From: Lobulomyces angularis
Taxonomy: Eukaryota > Chytridiomycota > Chytridiomycetes > Lobulomycetales > Lobulomycetaceae
Assembly: GCA_027604685.1 (NCBI GenBank)
Contig: JADHYX010000011.1
Coordinates: 1-64,000 of the forward strand
DNA: 64,000 bases
Reading direction: 5' to 3'
Below are positions 16,666 to 30,692 of this stretch, in pieces. The notes beneath the pieces were generated by a model that did no database searches, was not told the origin of the DNA, and worked only from the letters and a program-made list of their open reading frames with translations. A program made the translations under genes and the position numbers. Position 1 is the first letter of the stretch. Each line of letters opens with the position of its first letter.

Positions 16666-17232
16666 AACCAATCTACTATAAATTTTTTCTCTATGATTTT
16701 TTTTTTACTCCTGTATTTTTTTTTATTTTTCATCTTCATAAATTTGATTTTTGTGTAACCAGATGGTATTTTAATTGACAGAATAAAAAAATTAAAGAAA
16801 TAACAATAAAAAAAGAATATTTTAAAGCACAGTTCTTGCATCGAATATAAGAGATAGAAAAAAAATATTGTTTTAAATGTTTAGCAAAATCACTACGTAT
16901 TATTGAATAAAATGGCATACGTTTCACACTTATGAAATTTGATTTTTAGAAGACGTCCGTTTAAAATAATATGATGTTTCAAAAATTTCAGATGCCAACT
17001 TTGAAAATAATTGCTAAGGATCCTTTTAATGATTTTATTTTCAGTGTACTTTATACATTCTCTTATATAATTTCTTAAATGCATTTTCATATTCCATTAT
17101 TAGTTAACTATGCACTATTTCCATCGAACAATAGTTAGTTACCTTCACAGAGTTGGAATATATTTTTTTATTTAGCATATATAAAGTTTAAAATATTTCT
17201 CTTGAAACAAAAAAAAAAATTTATAATTGAAA
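16666..17232. other. Region with overlapping minus-strand open frames, unassigned
   Basis: Three overlapping minus-strand open stretches (about 16638-16841, 16736-16927 and 16893-17090) are rich in Lys, Ile and Phe. An ATG near 17098 reads MEYENAFKKLYKRMYK before a GTACAC that could be a donor. I recognise no family and cannot join them convincingly. The right end is the promoter of the next gene. Confidence 0.3.
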
Positions 17233-19011
17233 ATGGTGAGGTGCAATATTGGAAATTTGTTAATAGATAATTCAACCAGATTGGTGATAAAGTTGAAAAA
17301 CAGTCAATTAGAAAAAGAAATTGTTGTTGCTAAAGTAAATGAACAATTGGTTGCCTATGACAGCATTTGCCCACATTCTGGTAAAAAAATTGGATTTACC
17401 TTTTGCTGTAACATTTGTTTTCAGGTGGACCGTTGTATAGAGGAGCAATTGATATAGAAGATACTTTAGAAACAGACGATTGTAATGCTGAATGTGTAGT
17501 AACATGTCCATGGCATGAGTTTAAGTTTTCCTTAAAAACTGGGAAAGATTTAACTTCTAAACTTTATGATATGAATGTTTATCAAGTAATATTATCGGAA
17601 AATACATTGAATTTTATTGAACTGAATTCAGATTGGAAAATTCTTTCCGTCAACAAGATTTTTGGTAATACAATTAAAAAGTTTAAGTCAAATAATATAA
17701 ATTAGTTGAAAACAAAAAAAAAAGTGCAGTTCTGGACAAAAATGCAGCTTCCAATGGAGTGGAAATTGACAGTTCATTCAATAAATTAAGCTTAAATAGT
17801 TCCGTAACAGAGATGACCTTAGTTAAGTTTGCAGTTAAGATTTTAAGAACAGCTGATCCTTTAGAAAAAGTAAAATTAACTAATGAGGCTTCTGCTTTAT
17901 GGAAAGGTAACAGTATAGAAATTGGCGAACACGTAGTTCCTCCAGAAAAACCTTCTAGATTGGAAGATGTTAATATAAAGTTAGATAGGAATAGAGGGAA
18001 AGGCGGAAGTGTTGAAAGCAGAATAAAGATTTTACATGGTAATTAGCAATTTTAAATTTATCTAACCTTTAATTTTGCATTTCATTAGGATTGGCAAATA
18101 TTGAGCAATGGGCTGTTGATTTGGCATGGGTAAGAATTTTTTTAAATTTAACTTTTTTTACAAATTATTTAGGATGTAAGTTGACTTTGTTAAAAAATAG
18201 TGTAATGAATCACAAAATTTAGTGCATTGCAAGGTTTTCGCATTACAAAATTCCTAGCACTAATCTTAGCCTACCTAAGGAGTTTTTTACTGATTTTGTT
18301 CAAGTCGCTGAAGAAGAAGCAAAGCATTTTTTTTTACTTCATACTAGAATACTTGAGATGGGTGGGATTTTTGGAACTTTAACTTATAATGGAGGGCTAT
18401 GGGAATCAGCTGTAGAAACGGAGCATTCATTAATTTGGTACGGCCTATTTAATTAAAAAATAATTGGAAATTAACGTTTGATTCGTCAAGTAGTAGGTTG
18501 AGTATTGTAAACATGATTCATGAAGCAAGAGGACTTGGTAACTTTTAACCGCATGATTCTAATATATTTATTTTTAAGATGTAAATCCACAGACAATTGC
18601 AAAATTTGCTAAAGCTCAAGATCAAGAAAGTGTAAGGATATTGAATATTATTCATAATGATGAGATAGGGCATTGTGCTATAGGTCAAAAGTGTAATTAT
18701 GAATTCAGTGATGCGGTACATTAAATCATTTTAGGGTTTACTCACATCACCTCCAATTTGCCTGATAATACTTTGCCCAGTGAATGCTTTAGAGAAAACA
18801 GCTCGGATTTGATTCAACTAGAAAAAAAGAGAGCTGATAGATACCAAATTTTCCATAGCATCGTTAGAAAGCATTTTAGAGGTTAGTTTTAAGATTATAC
18901 ATAAAATGAATATCATTATTATTTACAGGGTTGCTAAAACCACCTTTTAACGAAACAGATAGATTAAAGGCAGGATTAGATACTAATTTTTATTTACCGT
19001 TAAGTTATTAA
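17233..19011 (+). CDS. Rieske [2Fe-2S] domain joined to DUF455 ferritin-like domain (probable fusion)
   Basis: The N-terminal part (exons 17233-17380 and 17425-17664) is a small Rieske domain with AYDSICPHSGGPL and VTCPWHEFKF, the C-x-H and C-x2-H ligands. A 65-bp intron (17665-17729, phase 1) would join it in frame to DUF455, where TLVKFAVKILRTADPLEKVK is the usual family start. Iron-site-like ExxH motifs follow: VAEEEAKHFFLL and HNDEIGHCAIGQKWF. The gene continues through the conserved WESAVETEHSL and EARGLD and ends LPLSY at 19011. A 3-nt exon (18173-18175, GAT) is needed to restore the Asp of LAWD-CIARF. Alternative model: two genes, Rieske ending at the stop 17703-17705 and DUF455 starting at ATG 17813. 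Both domains are firm. The fusion is likely because the DUF455 frame stays open upstream of that ATG. Function: possible redox delivery to a diiron enzyme, inferred. Confidence 0.7.
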
Positions 19012-19385
19012 ATATAATATTCTTACATAAATTAACTCCAAACAAGATAAAGTCATTATTTAATGATCACAAGTGTGGAAGAGAAAATATTAGGAATTAT
19101 TTGAGGGAAATTTTGTTATATTATATTGAAATTTAAAACTTTGGTTTTTTTATAAACAAGTATTCTTCTCAATTTCAGCGGATTCTAAAAAAAAAAATCT
19201 TTTTAATGCGGATATCAGAAGAGTAAAAAGTTATCAAGTTCTTACATATTTGTTTAATATTACTCTAATTAAAATTACAATTAAAAGAAATACTTTTTAA
19301 TAGGAAAAAAAAAAATGAATGAAAAGTACTTAAATAGATAACATATTTTAATAATAATCTTAACAATACTTTTTTTCCTCGTGAT
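19012..19385. other. Convergent intergenic spacer
   Basis: AT-rich gap between the 3' ends of the Rieske-DUF455 gene and the MAP kinase gene. No feature recognised. Confidence 0.5.
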
Positions 19386-20918
<1,533 letters not shown>

Positions 20919-21807
20919 TATAATTATTGCTTCAATCTTTTTTTTTATTGTTCCTTTTTTTTCATCCTTTAATTGTCTTCGCGGCTGAGATGCATTTATG
21001 TATAAAATTCTGCTGGATTACTTATATGTTGAAAAAAAAGTTTAAAAGTATGCTGTAAAGATCAAATAGATGTTTACATGATTTAAGAATTGGATTATTG
21101 AGATATGTTTATTGTAATTTAAGAATAGAATGCAGCTAAAAATTAAAATTCAAGTATATAAAACTGAGTTGGATTTAAGTAATTTCAGGAACTTCAAATT
21201 AAAATTTGATTTGAATTTTAAAGGTAAACAACATCTATTTTGTCAATTTTGGAGGGGTATATAATTTCTACAATGCTTCATGAAGAAATGATAATTTTAG
21301 CACTGGGAAGCAATAATTGATACTGCATAAAATTTAAAAAGTATTAATAAATTTAAGTATTACTTAAAGATAATAACTTCACTCGCATTTATTGTTATCA
21401 ACATGATTGATTATATTTATGACATGGAGATTATAAATATAAAATGTTGAGGATAACCAAAAAAATATATTTAAATTTCACTAAAGGCTCACTTTCTTGA
21501 TTGCCAATTTGATATTTTAAACAGTGATGGATTGGAAATGGGTTGGTAAAAAATTTTTACAAAAAATTTGAATAATCTTATATCTCGCTAAAGAAGCTTA
21601 TAAATATAATATTGCATTGGATAAAGAAAATTTAGTCAACTAGTATTACTAGGGCTCTACAAGTTTCCTACGCTTATTATAATTTTGAAAAAGGTACATT
21701 TTTGACTAACAATAAATTTTGCCTCGCATGACTAGTTAAATTTATTTTACTTTTACTAAAGTTGCAGCTAAAAATATCGTTGAGTTACAGTAACATTATT
21801 AACAAAA
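20919..21807. other. Divergent intergenic region between two kinase genes
   Basis: About 890 bp separating the starts of the MAP kinase (-) and KIN1 (+) genes, so it must hold both promoters. No open frame, repeat or RNA gene was recognised. Confidence 0.5.
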
Positions 21808-24800
21808 ATGTTGAATTCATCTTCAATATCAAAACAGCCTTCTCATTCACATATAAAATCTGCCAAAGTAATTAAAGGAACAAAAGGAAATTGGATATTA
21901 ACCAAAACTATTGGAAAAGGTTCCATGGGAAAAGTTAAATTGGCAATAAATGAAACTACAAAAGAAAAGGTGAGTTTTTACATTAATTTTTCTAACCGTT
22001 GGTTCTGTTTTAGAGAGCTTGTAAAATAATTTCTGCTACAAAACTGCAGCAAACTCCTATAGGTTCTATTTTTTTAAAAGATTTTTATTTATTTTTTTGT
22101 ATTTTAGGGCCGACTACTAGTATAAGAGATATACCCGCAGCAAACCATTATAAAAATTTGCAGCAAGATCAAGCAAAAGAATTTAGGATTATACGGGAAG
22201 CAGCGATTATGCTGCTATTAGATCATCCATATATTGTTACGTTGCATGAAATTTTATTAATCGATCAGTATTATTACTTTGTTTTTGATCTAGTAAGTGA
22301 TGGGCAAATGTTGGATTTTATTATATCACATGGAAAATTAAAAGAAAAAGTTGCTAGAAAATATTTGAGACAAATTGTTTCAGCTGTAGATTATTGCCAT
22401 CAGAATTCAATAGTACATAGGGATTTGAAAATTGAAAATATTTTGATTGATAAAGAAGGGTATGATGAATGATAATTGTTTTATAACAAAACTTTTTCAA
22501 TCTAGTTCTATACAACTTATTGATTTTGGATTATCCAACTTATACCAACCAAATTCGCAGTTGTCCACATTTTGTGGGTCGTTGTATTTTGCAGCACCAG
22601 AACTTCTTGCTGCACGTTCATATATTGGACCAGAAAGTATAATAATCATCATAAATGAGTTCACTAAAAATCTACTAACTTAGTTGATATCTGGTCTTTA
22701 GGTATTATATTATTTGTATTGGTATGCGGTAAGGTTCCATTTGATGACACCTCAATGCCGGTTCTCCACACACTGATAAAAAATGCAGTTGTTGACTACC
22801 CCCCTTTTTTGTCTACAGGTTTTTTATTTTATTTTAAATTATGTAATGCGTTAATACGTACCTAAAAACAGAGTGTAAAACTTTAATTAGCCAAATGTTG
22901 AATCCTAACCCTGCATTGCGATGTACCATGGAAGACATAAAAAATAGTAGTTGGATGACTAAAGGCTACGATGGTCCTCCGGACAATTATGTTCCAGTTC
23001 GGCAACACCTGGAACTTCCTTTAAATTTAGAAGTTATTAAGAGAATGAAAGGGTTTGGTTTTGGAACGGATGAAGAGATTAAATGTAAATTGGAAGATAT
23101 AATTCAAAAAAGGAACTTATTAAAGCAGCAGCAATCTACTTTTCACAATGAAAAAGAATCAAAAAATAATTTTTTTCGTAAAGAAAATTTTTCTGCTCAA
23201 AAATTTGATTTGAAAGGAGTGGGACGTGCTTTGAATAAAAGTAAAAGTGAAAAATGGAAACCTGGCTTGCCAGAATACAGTATCGTCAGCATTTATTATC
23301 TAGTTCAAGAAAAAATGGAAAAAGATATTTCAAGTGGGAGAATTAGCGTTGTAGAGAAAAAAGAAAATCAGGTTGTTGAAGATAACAATGGTGCAACAAG
23401 GCAAAACAATGAAGACATAATGACAGATTTAGAAGGAAGAAGTTCAGTTGAATCAAAATTGATTCAAAATGAAGAGGTGGAAAATGCAATTCCTTTATCC
23501 AGCGATAATGAAGAGTCGATAAATGCTTTATCTGCTCCAACTTCTCCTCGTTTAAGTAGAAAAGATATTATTTTTATAGATGAGCAGCCAGTTAAAAAAC
23601 GAAGATCTCGGCCACGAGCGGCATCAATGGTACTTTAAAATTTTGATATGTTTGTGATGTTAAGTTTTTTCTTTAAAGGGAGAACTCGCCATACCTAATT
23701 CAATGAAAAGCTTTAAAGAGATAAAAGATTTCGTAGGAAGGAAAAAAAAAAAAAGATTATCGAAAAAAGTTATTACCGAAGCTGAAAGTGAAAGTGATTT
23801 AGGTGATAGCGAAAGAGTTGAAAAAGACTTAGAAAATACTAGCCCGCTAGAGGCAAACTTAAGTGAAAGTGAAAATGATATTTTTGGTAGCTCTAGTAAT
23901 ACAGAAGGTTTGGGTGCTGGATTAGGAGAGAAAAAAAAGATTGCAAGTCATTTAGTTTCTGCAGTAAAGAAAAAAATGAGTCAGTTTGGAAATCGTAATC
24001 AAAGAAATTCTTCAAGTAATAAAGAGGATTTGTTAGATCGAGAGACAGTTAGTGAAAACGAGGTGGAGTCCTTAAGTCCAAGTACTGTTCCTTTTCAAAA
24101 AAGTAACACAATCGGTACTGGTCCACGAAATTCTCGCTTATCTAGAAATAGAAATGAATTTGGAAATAATCCAAAGCGCCATCAAAATCACTTTAATAAG
24201 GAAGTGTCCGGTACACTGGTAGAAGATATCAGCAGCGTGAAGGAGGAAAAACTTCATAGAATGAAGAAAAGAAGAAGTTTAGGAAATCAGTTTCAGTCTT
24301 CAAAATCCTTTTTTCAAGGTGACGACATTAAATTTAATAAAAACGATATTCATGATTTGGAAATCGAGATTGTAACGCCTGCTTCATCACCTGCAAATCC
24401 AACATTACCCACATCAGTTATTCATATTGCTGGGGATGTAACAGACAAATCTCATTATAAAAAGAAAGAAAGGGTTGACTCCAATGTTAAAAAAGTTTTT
24501 ATGAAAGGTTTATTTAGTGTATTAACTAGTTCAACTAAGCCTACTAGTTTCATTAGAAAAGACTTGATTAGAGTTTTTCAATTTCTAAATGTGGAGTTTC
24601 ATGAATCAGGTTTGCAATTACTATTTAATTATTTTTATTTTCTTTTAGATGGGGTTTTCGAATGTAGATATATTATTGATTTAAAAAAAAATTTACCAAA
24701 CAGTCCTGCTGAAGAAAAATCCAATGTTGCTTCTAAGGAAGATAAGGAGAAAGCTGAGAAGAAATTAGAAATCACGGACGATTTAGATTTGTTTCACGTT

Positions 24801-25344
24801 GGTAGTGAAGAGGAATGTGACCAAGCAACAAGCTCATGTGTTAATAACGGAAATTCAAATATTAAACGAGTATCTGCAGCACAGCAGCAAGTTCCGTTAT
24901 CACCGCAGGACAAGCCACCGAAGCTACCAAAATTTCCATCTGCCTCAAACCTTAAGCAAAAAATCCAGCAGCAGAAATTAGAGCATCAAAACGACGTTAT
25001 TTTAACTTCAGCTGAAGCTGAAATTTTGAAAGTTAATGAAAATACTGAAAATTTACAACCAGACAAATTAAAGAGTATTGAAACTGAAAATGCTTCAATT
25101 AACAACAATAGAAATTTTCTTATTCCAATGAATATCAAAACTTTCAATTCTACAACTGTTTTTTTTGAGGTTTTTATTGTTAAAATTGGATGGATTGGTT
25201 TACATGGTGTTAGATTTAGAAGGATTGAAGGAAATATCTGGCAGGTGAAAAGAAATTATCTATTTGAAATTTACTAACAACAATAAAAATTATTGATAGT
25301 ATAAAAACATTTGCAATAAGATACTAGAAAATTTGAAAATTTGA
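21808..25344 (+). CDS. KIN1: Kin1/PAR-1/MARK-family serine/threonine kinase with KA1 tail
   Basis: Polarity and exocytosis kinase. The kinase domain starts near residue 28 with [12 protein letters not shown]. It has the Kin1-type [49 protein letters not shown], and [13 protein letters not shown], and ends near [16 protein letters not shown] long Ser/Asn/Glu-rich middle follows. The C-terminal KA1 domain is in two parts: [15 protein letters not shown] to GVFECRY (about 24500-24670), then an insertion of roughly 150 residues, then [19 protein letters not shown] last 55-bp intron (25245-25299, with a TACTAAC branch site) splices to [14 protein letters not shown] and the stop at 25342-25344, completing the KA1 fold. 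Reading through that intron would stop at 25277 and lose it. KA1 binds acidic lipids in this family. Confidence 0.93.
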
Positions 25345-25765
25345 ACAAAAAAAAAAAAAAAAAAATTCCATTAATATATTAATTTATATATATAATTCAA
25401 TTAATTTTATTTTTTCTAGGCTATTGCATTATACTGTTTCTATATCATTTTCCTTTTTTTTTTTTTTTTTTTTTTGTTCATTTAATTTATTTAACGTAAT
25501 TAAAAGAGTATAGTTAGAAAGATAAAAAAAAGGAATATATTAATTTAAGCATTTAGGTATAAATTGACTATTTTACAACACATTTTTATTCAATCTCAAT
25601 TGCAAATATTTTGTCAATATTATTTTGGTTTTTATGTTAGATAATAAAATAATTGCACCAGTATTCTGCAAAGTTCCAAAAATTATATTGATAATATTTA
25701 AACAATTAAATTCCTTAACAAGTAGAATAGTATTTTATTCTTAAAAATATAAGTTCTAGATGAAA
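25345..25765. other. Convergent intergenic spacer
   Basis: Contains long T runs (about 25454-25475) and AT-rich filler between the KIN1 and proteasome gene 3' ends. No feature recognised. Confidence 0.5.
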
Positions 25766-26780
25766 TTAATCCATTCTTCCTCTCAAAGTTCTGGTTATAA
25801 CTTTATCTTCCGTAATAACATGAACAATAGCGCCCCAACCTGAAACTGCATCTCTATCAACGGCATTTAGTAAGGCTTGACTAATGACTTCGAATAAATC
25901 TTCTGGTTCCTAGTAAAAATTATCAGATTTGAATTCAACAAAATTTTTTTTAAGTTCCATTTTTAATACTTACTAAATTTGGTTCCCACAAACTTTCACA
26001 CATACCATATAATTGTTGTTCCGCAGTCCCAGTAACTACAAAATCATTTGGAAAAGTAGTACAGCCAATTAAATCTGTGGAACAAATAAAAGGAGATCCA
26101 TCTTTTTCTAATCCGGCAATAACTGGTTCACAATAATAAGGACCAAACCTTCGTATAAACTAATAAATATTATAATATATCATAAATTTTGGTTACCTTT
26201 TCTCATATAATGTGCTGCTAACTAAATGGGCAAAAGTTTTTGGCTGTATTTCACGCTCTTCCTTTAAATTATACATATTAACTCGATATCTAAACGTTTC
26301 AGATCTAATAAAAATTAAAATTAATTATTGAAGAATTGTTGAAATTAAGGCAAAAATTAAAAACGAAATTAGGATATATAAATAACCATTTAAAAACCAA
26401 ATTTTTTTTTAATAAAAAAAAATATATTAAAAACCTTTTAAGAATAGAAAAAAAAAATTTACTTACAAAGTTTGTACATCAGTTGCCAAACCACCTAGAC
26501 CAATATATATTTTATCATTAATTTCAAAAACTTTCTGAAAGTCATGAGTTAGCGTTAACGCTTGTACACCTGAAAGGAAAAAAAAAAATTTAATTCGCGT
26601 TTTTGAAATTTTAGTAAAAGAACAAATTCATAAATCCTTAAATTCTTACCAAATCTTCTGTCACTTGCGATAGCAACACAATTTTTTCCTTTCATGGCGA
26701 CAATCGCACCTCCGTTATAACTCTGAAGTTTTAAATTAGCTTCAATTTATTAAAATTAAAAATGATACCATTATAGACAT
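25766..26780 (-). CDS. PUP3: 20S proteasome subunit beta-3
   Basis: Starts at 26780 with MSIM, spliced to [20 protein letters not shown], which matches PSMB3/Pup3 almost word for word. Further family blocks: [59 protein letters not shown] and [20 protein letters not shown]. It ends RTLRGRMD at 25766. Beta-3 is a structural, catalytically silent beta subunit: there is no propeptide and no N-terminal catalytic Thr, as expected. Four introns, all short. Confidence 0.96.
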
Positions 26781-27455
26781 CTTGGATATTGTATTGTTAT
26801 ATTAATATAGTTAAAATTGAATATGTAAAGATAGGTAGTTTTAATTAATGGTGTTTTAAAATTTAAAGATGATGAATTAAGGCAAAACCTAAAACCCTTG
26901 TAAATACCAATAAATAACAAAAATATTATTCGTTAACAAATAGTTCAAAGAAATTTTTTAAGAGCATCATTTTACTCAGCAATATGCTATATTACACATT
27001 ATGTTTGGTAGAAATTAAGTCATAAAACTCATAGAACCAGTAACGATGAAAATGACCACGACTTGAGTAAATTTGATTCTACAATATTATAGTGTAGTTT
27101 AATAATCAAGAAATTAAGTTAAAAAAATTCAACGGTTATTAAAAACAAAATTACTTTTTGATTGTGAGGAATCGAATTACTTGAGTTATCAGAGATTTAC
27201 CGTCAGTAGACTGAGGATCAACAAATAGAGGACAAGAGAAGAGATGGTTAAATATCTTAAAATTATACATCCAATCTATATTATAAAAAAAAAAAAATGG
27301 GAGTTTTTTTTCCTTCCAGAAGGTGAGTGATGTCACAGACGCTTACCCCTTAAAAATTGTCAATAAAATACTGTAGTGAGAATTTTTCCAAAAAAAAAAA
27401 TCAAATCTATACAGAAAATACTGAAATCTCATAGCTTAAAGTCCCTTTCTACATT
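26781..27455. other. Divergent intergenic region
   Basis: About 675 bp between the proteasome gene (-) and the START-domain gene (+), holding both promoters. A minus-strand open stretch at 27151-27336 resembles nothing known and is not called. Confidence 0.45.
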
Positions 27456-30400
27456 ATGGACTACTCAAAAGCTGTTTTAGGATCCCATATTTTAGGTATA
27501 TATTTTTGCTTATCTTACATTGTTCAAAATTTCCTTTTTATATAGATACTATAACCTACTTTCGTTTACTTTTACCTCCAACACAATTCAATGGTTGGCA
27601 TAAAGAAAAAAGTAGAAACGAGAAAGTTCTTGTTTACTCAAAAAAACCTACTGAAAATAAGCAAATGGATAGAGCTACCACACCAATTTATATGGCCTCT
27701 ACTATTTTAGATAATATTTCTCCTGATGACTTGATTGAATTAATAAAAAGCCCTAACTTATGTAGCTTTATCTCTAAATTCCTATTTTAATTTTATTTGC
27801 ATTAGGGGATAGAGATTTTATTGAAACAAAAAAGCTTGCTACAATAGACTCAGACACATATGTAACTTACACTGCGCTTAACGCTAAAGCTGATTTCGCT
27901 ACTAAGTAAGTAAATGTAAATGTAACCTTAGCATTTTAAACCCATTTTTTTTTTAAAGAGAGCGTGATTTTGCTGTCGTTGAGCATACTGTAATCAATCC
28001 AGCTCTATCAGTTACATCAAATACATATGATTATATCAGCTTCAGCATAGATTCTGCTTTGGCTCCAATTATTAAAGATAGATATCGTGAAAAACCAACT
28101 CTTTCAGGTAAATAAACAATTAGATTGATAAATTCAATTTTACGTATATTCGATTACTTTTTTTTTTAGCATGGCGAGTGCAAAAGGTTGCTCCATCTCC
28201 TACCAGTTCTTTAAGGACTGAAGTAACTTTTGTGTATCAATGCAATTTAAAAGGAGCTGTGAAACATAGTGAGCTGAAAAATTTTTTAACCAGAAGAGTA
28301 TATATCAACATCAGTGCTTTAAGACATTATTTAGAAAAAAACCACTCCATTCCTTTAAGTGTTTTGAGTTCTGTTGACAGAAAAGGTAGTATAGCATCAT
28401 CTTCAAAATCGAAATCTATATCGGTAAAATCCACTGTTTCCTCTCCTGCGTCTCAAATCCCAACTGAAACCACCACTGCAATTCCTCCAAGATCCAGCCC
28501 TGCAGAAAATTCGAAACCTGCTGCATCTCGTGCTTCCCTGGCATCGACTGTAAGAGCATCTGCAGTACCAACGGTTATTGAGGGTAAGTTTGAAACCTCA
28601 GCTGAACCTATTTCTATTGGAGAAAAAATCGAAGTTGTTACACAAGAAACTATTGATTACACTAAATTAGTTTATCCTAAACATGAAAATGATGAGGCAA
28701 GCGTTTCCGCTTTGAAGTACATGAAGGAACTTCTTTCAAAAGAAGGTAACTGGAATGTCCATAGTGAACAGCGTGGAGTAAAAATCATGATGTACGAAGA
28801 GCCAGGAAGTAACGGTGTGGTAGTCGGCATGCCAACAGTCAGAGGAGACACTACTTATTCAGTTATAGGTGACGGTGACCCAGTCGATAATTTTTTTTCG
28901 GTGATTATGTCCAGAGATGCTAGAAAAATTTGTATATTTATATCTGGAAAAAATTATTTTTAAATTTTTTAGGGGATCCTCGTTTTGACTCAACCAAATT
29001 AGTTCAATGGATTAATCCAAATGAAGCTGTGTATCACTCATATCAAAAAGGTCAATTTCCAGTGAGCGGTCGAGATTTGTTTATCCACCAACGAATTTTT
29101 TATGAAGATGACGATACAACTTTCTTAATTCAAACCTCAGTTCCCCACACTGTTGACCATGCGCCAACCACTAGCCACGTTAGAGCTCATCTGTATTTGG
29201 CTGGATGGAAGATTAAAAAAATTTCTTCTAATAAGTTGGATATAAAGTATGTTGTTCACATAGATCCAAAAGGTACTATTCCTTCTAGACTTATGAAGAT
29301 GGTTTCTACCCAAACCCCACTCTGCGTTGCCGGAGTAATTGATTACATCCATAGTCATGGATTTCCTATGAAGCCATTATTTATTGGAAACCTACCTGAA
29401 CAAAATGTTATTTCTTCTTTTATTTCTGATCAAACTACACCAAGTGGATACGAATTTACTTATAATTTTACATTAAATCGAAAACCAGCATACATTGGGG
29501 AAGGATTGGTACAACTTAATGTTTCAGATAAAATCTTCCAGCGGTATGATTATTTAATTTTCTTTTACACTTAATATTTATTTTTTTAGAGGGTTGGAAG
29601 TTAAATGTGATGCAACGGATATTTTGGATATAGTGGTGGATCGTAGTGAACTAAATATTCGGTTTTATGTTAAAGAAAATATTAATTTTCCTATTACTTC
29701 CAGAGAAATCAAAGTCAACATTTCAAAAAGAACTGGAGGAGGAAAAGTATTTAACTTAAATGGAAGTACAATGAAATTTGATGATAAGTTTGAACCGAAA
29801 AATAGTGATTTTAAACAGGTCAGCACTCTTGGATCCATTGCAAATGGGGCTAACACAACTATTAGCGAACAATTCAAGACAGCGAAGTCATATTCTACTG
29901 AAAAAAATGTTGTAGGGAATGCGATAGAATTAAAGCAGTGTTATTCTCCCAGTTGCAGAGATGGAGAAACTGAAGGAAAATGCTATTCGGCTATCTGCCC
30001 CAATGTAAAACTTCTATATACGTAAACTTACCATTTATTTTAATTAGCATCAAACAAAAAAATTTAGTTCCACTATTTTCAAAAAACCTGCTTCTTCCGT
30101 GAGTTCGATGCAACAAAAAGAAAAAAAAGTATTGGAAAAAAATTCAAGCAAAAAAAATTTTTCTGTAAAGGAGATAAATGTAAACAAGAAGAAGCTAAAA
30201 TCTTATTCTACTATCAACTTTCTTGAATCTTTAACGGTTTTATTTTGGATAACAAGTTTAGTGTTTATACCAATCTTTCCACAGTACTTGCCGTTGTTGT
30301 TTAGTGTTAAAACTTTGGAGTTGACTTTAAGTGCACTTTTAATACAAAAAATTTTTATATTCGTCAGCACAAGTGCTATCAAATTTAATTCTACCTTAAG

Positions 30401-30692
30401 TTTGATGTTTGGTTCTATTTGGTTTATGACTGCAACATTTTTCATTTTTAATGAACTTTTTTCTTTTGAGGAATTAATGGAATTGGTAGGAATCATATGT
30501 TTTGTGGTTGTTTACTTGAGTTGCAAAAATTTGAACGCAGTCAATACTTTTGAAAATAGCACCTTCTCCCGATTTGATACTCTTCAAAGTTTAATTGGAA
30601 TTTTATTTACTTTCATGGTGTTTTATTTAGGATTAGAAGCAGTTGGAAATCTTGATGGACTACCCAGCTTAATCGGACTGCTAAACTTTTAG
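27456..30692 (+). CDS. Membrane protein with two tandem START lipid-binding domains
   Basis: Begins MDYSKAVLGSHIL at 27456. The first START-like domain covers about 27456-28330 (landmark W-GDRDFIETKK, KERDFAVVEHTV). The second is about 28670-29390 (NWNVHSEQRGVKIMMYEE, W-GDPRFDSTKLVQWI, SGRDLFIHQRIF, GFPMKPLF). A Ser/Ala/Pro-rich linker separates them. After the second domain comes a beta-rich region, then a Cys motif (CYSPSCRDG ... CYSAICPN), and a C-terminus with four or five hydrophobic helices (about 30219-30680, e.g. TVLFWITSLVFIPIFPQYLP). START domains bind sterols or phospholipids, so a lipid-sensing or transfer role at a membrane is inferred. The CYSxxCP motif resembles one seen in fungal Rho regulators, a weak link. 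No gene name can be given. Confidence 0.78.

Noticed and set aside
17227..17232. Start of the Rieske protein six bases upstream
   Set aside because: That codon is TTG. The first ATG is at 17233 and leads into the same frame.
25245..25277. KIN1 stop at 25277
   Set aside because: Reading through ends the KA1 domain early. A 55-bp intron with TACTAAC gives the expected YK-x-x-C-x-KIL-x-x-L end.
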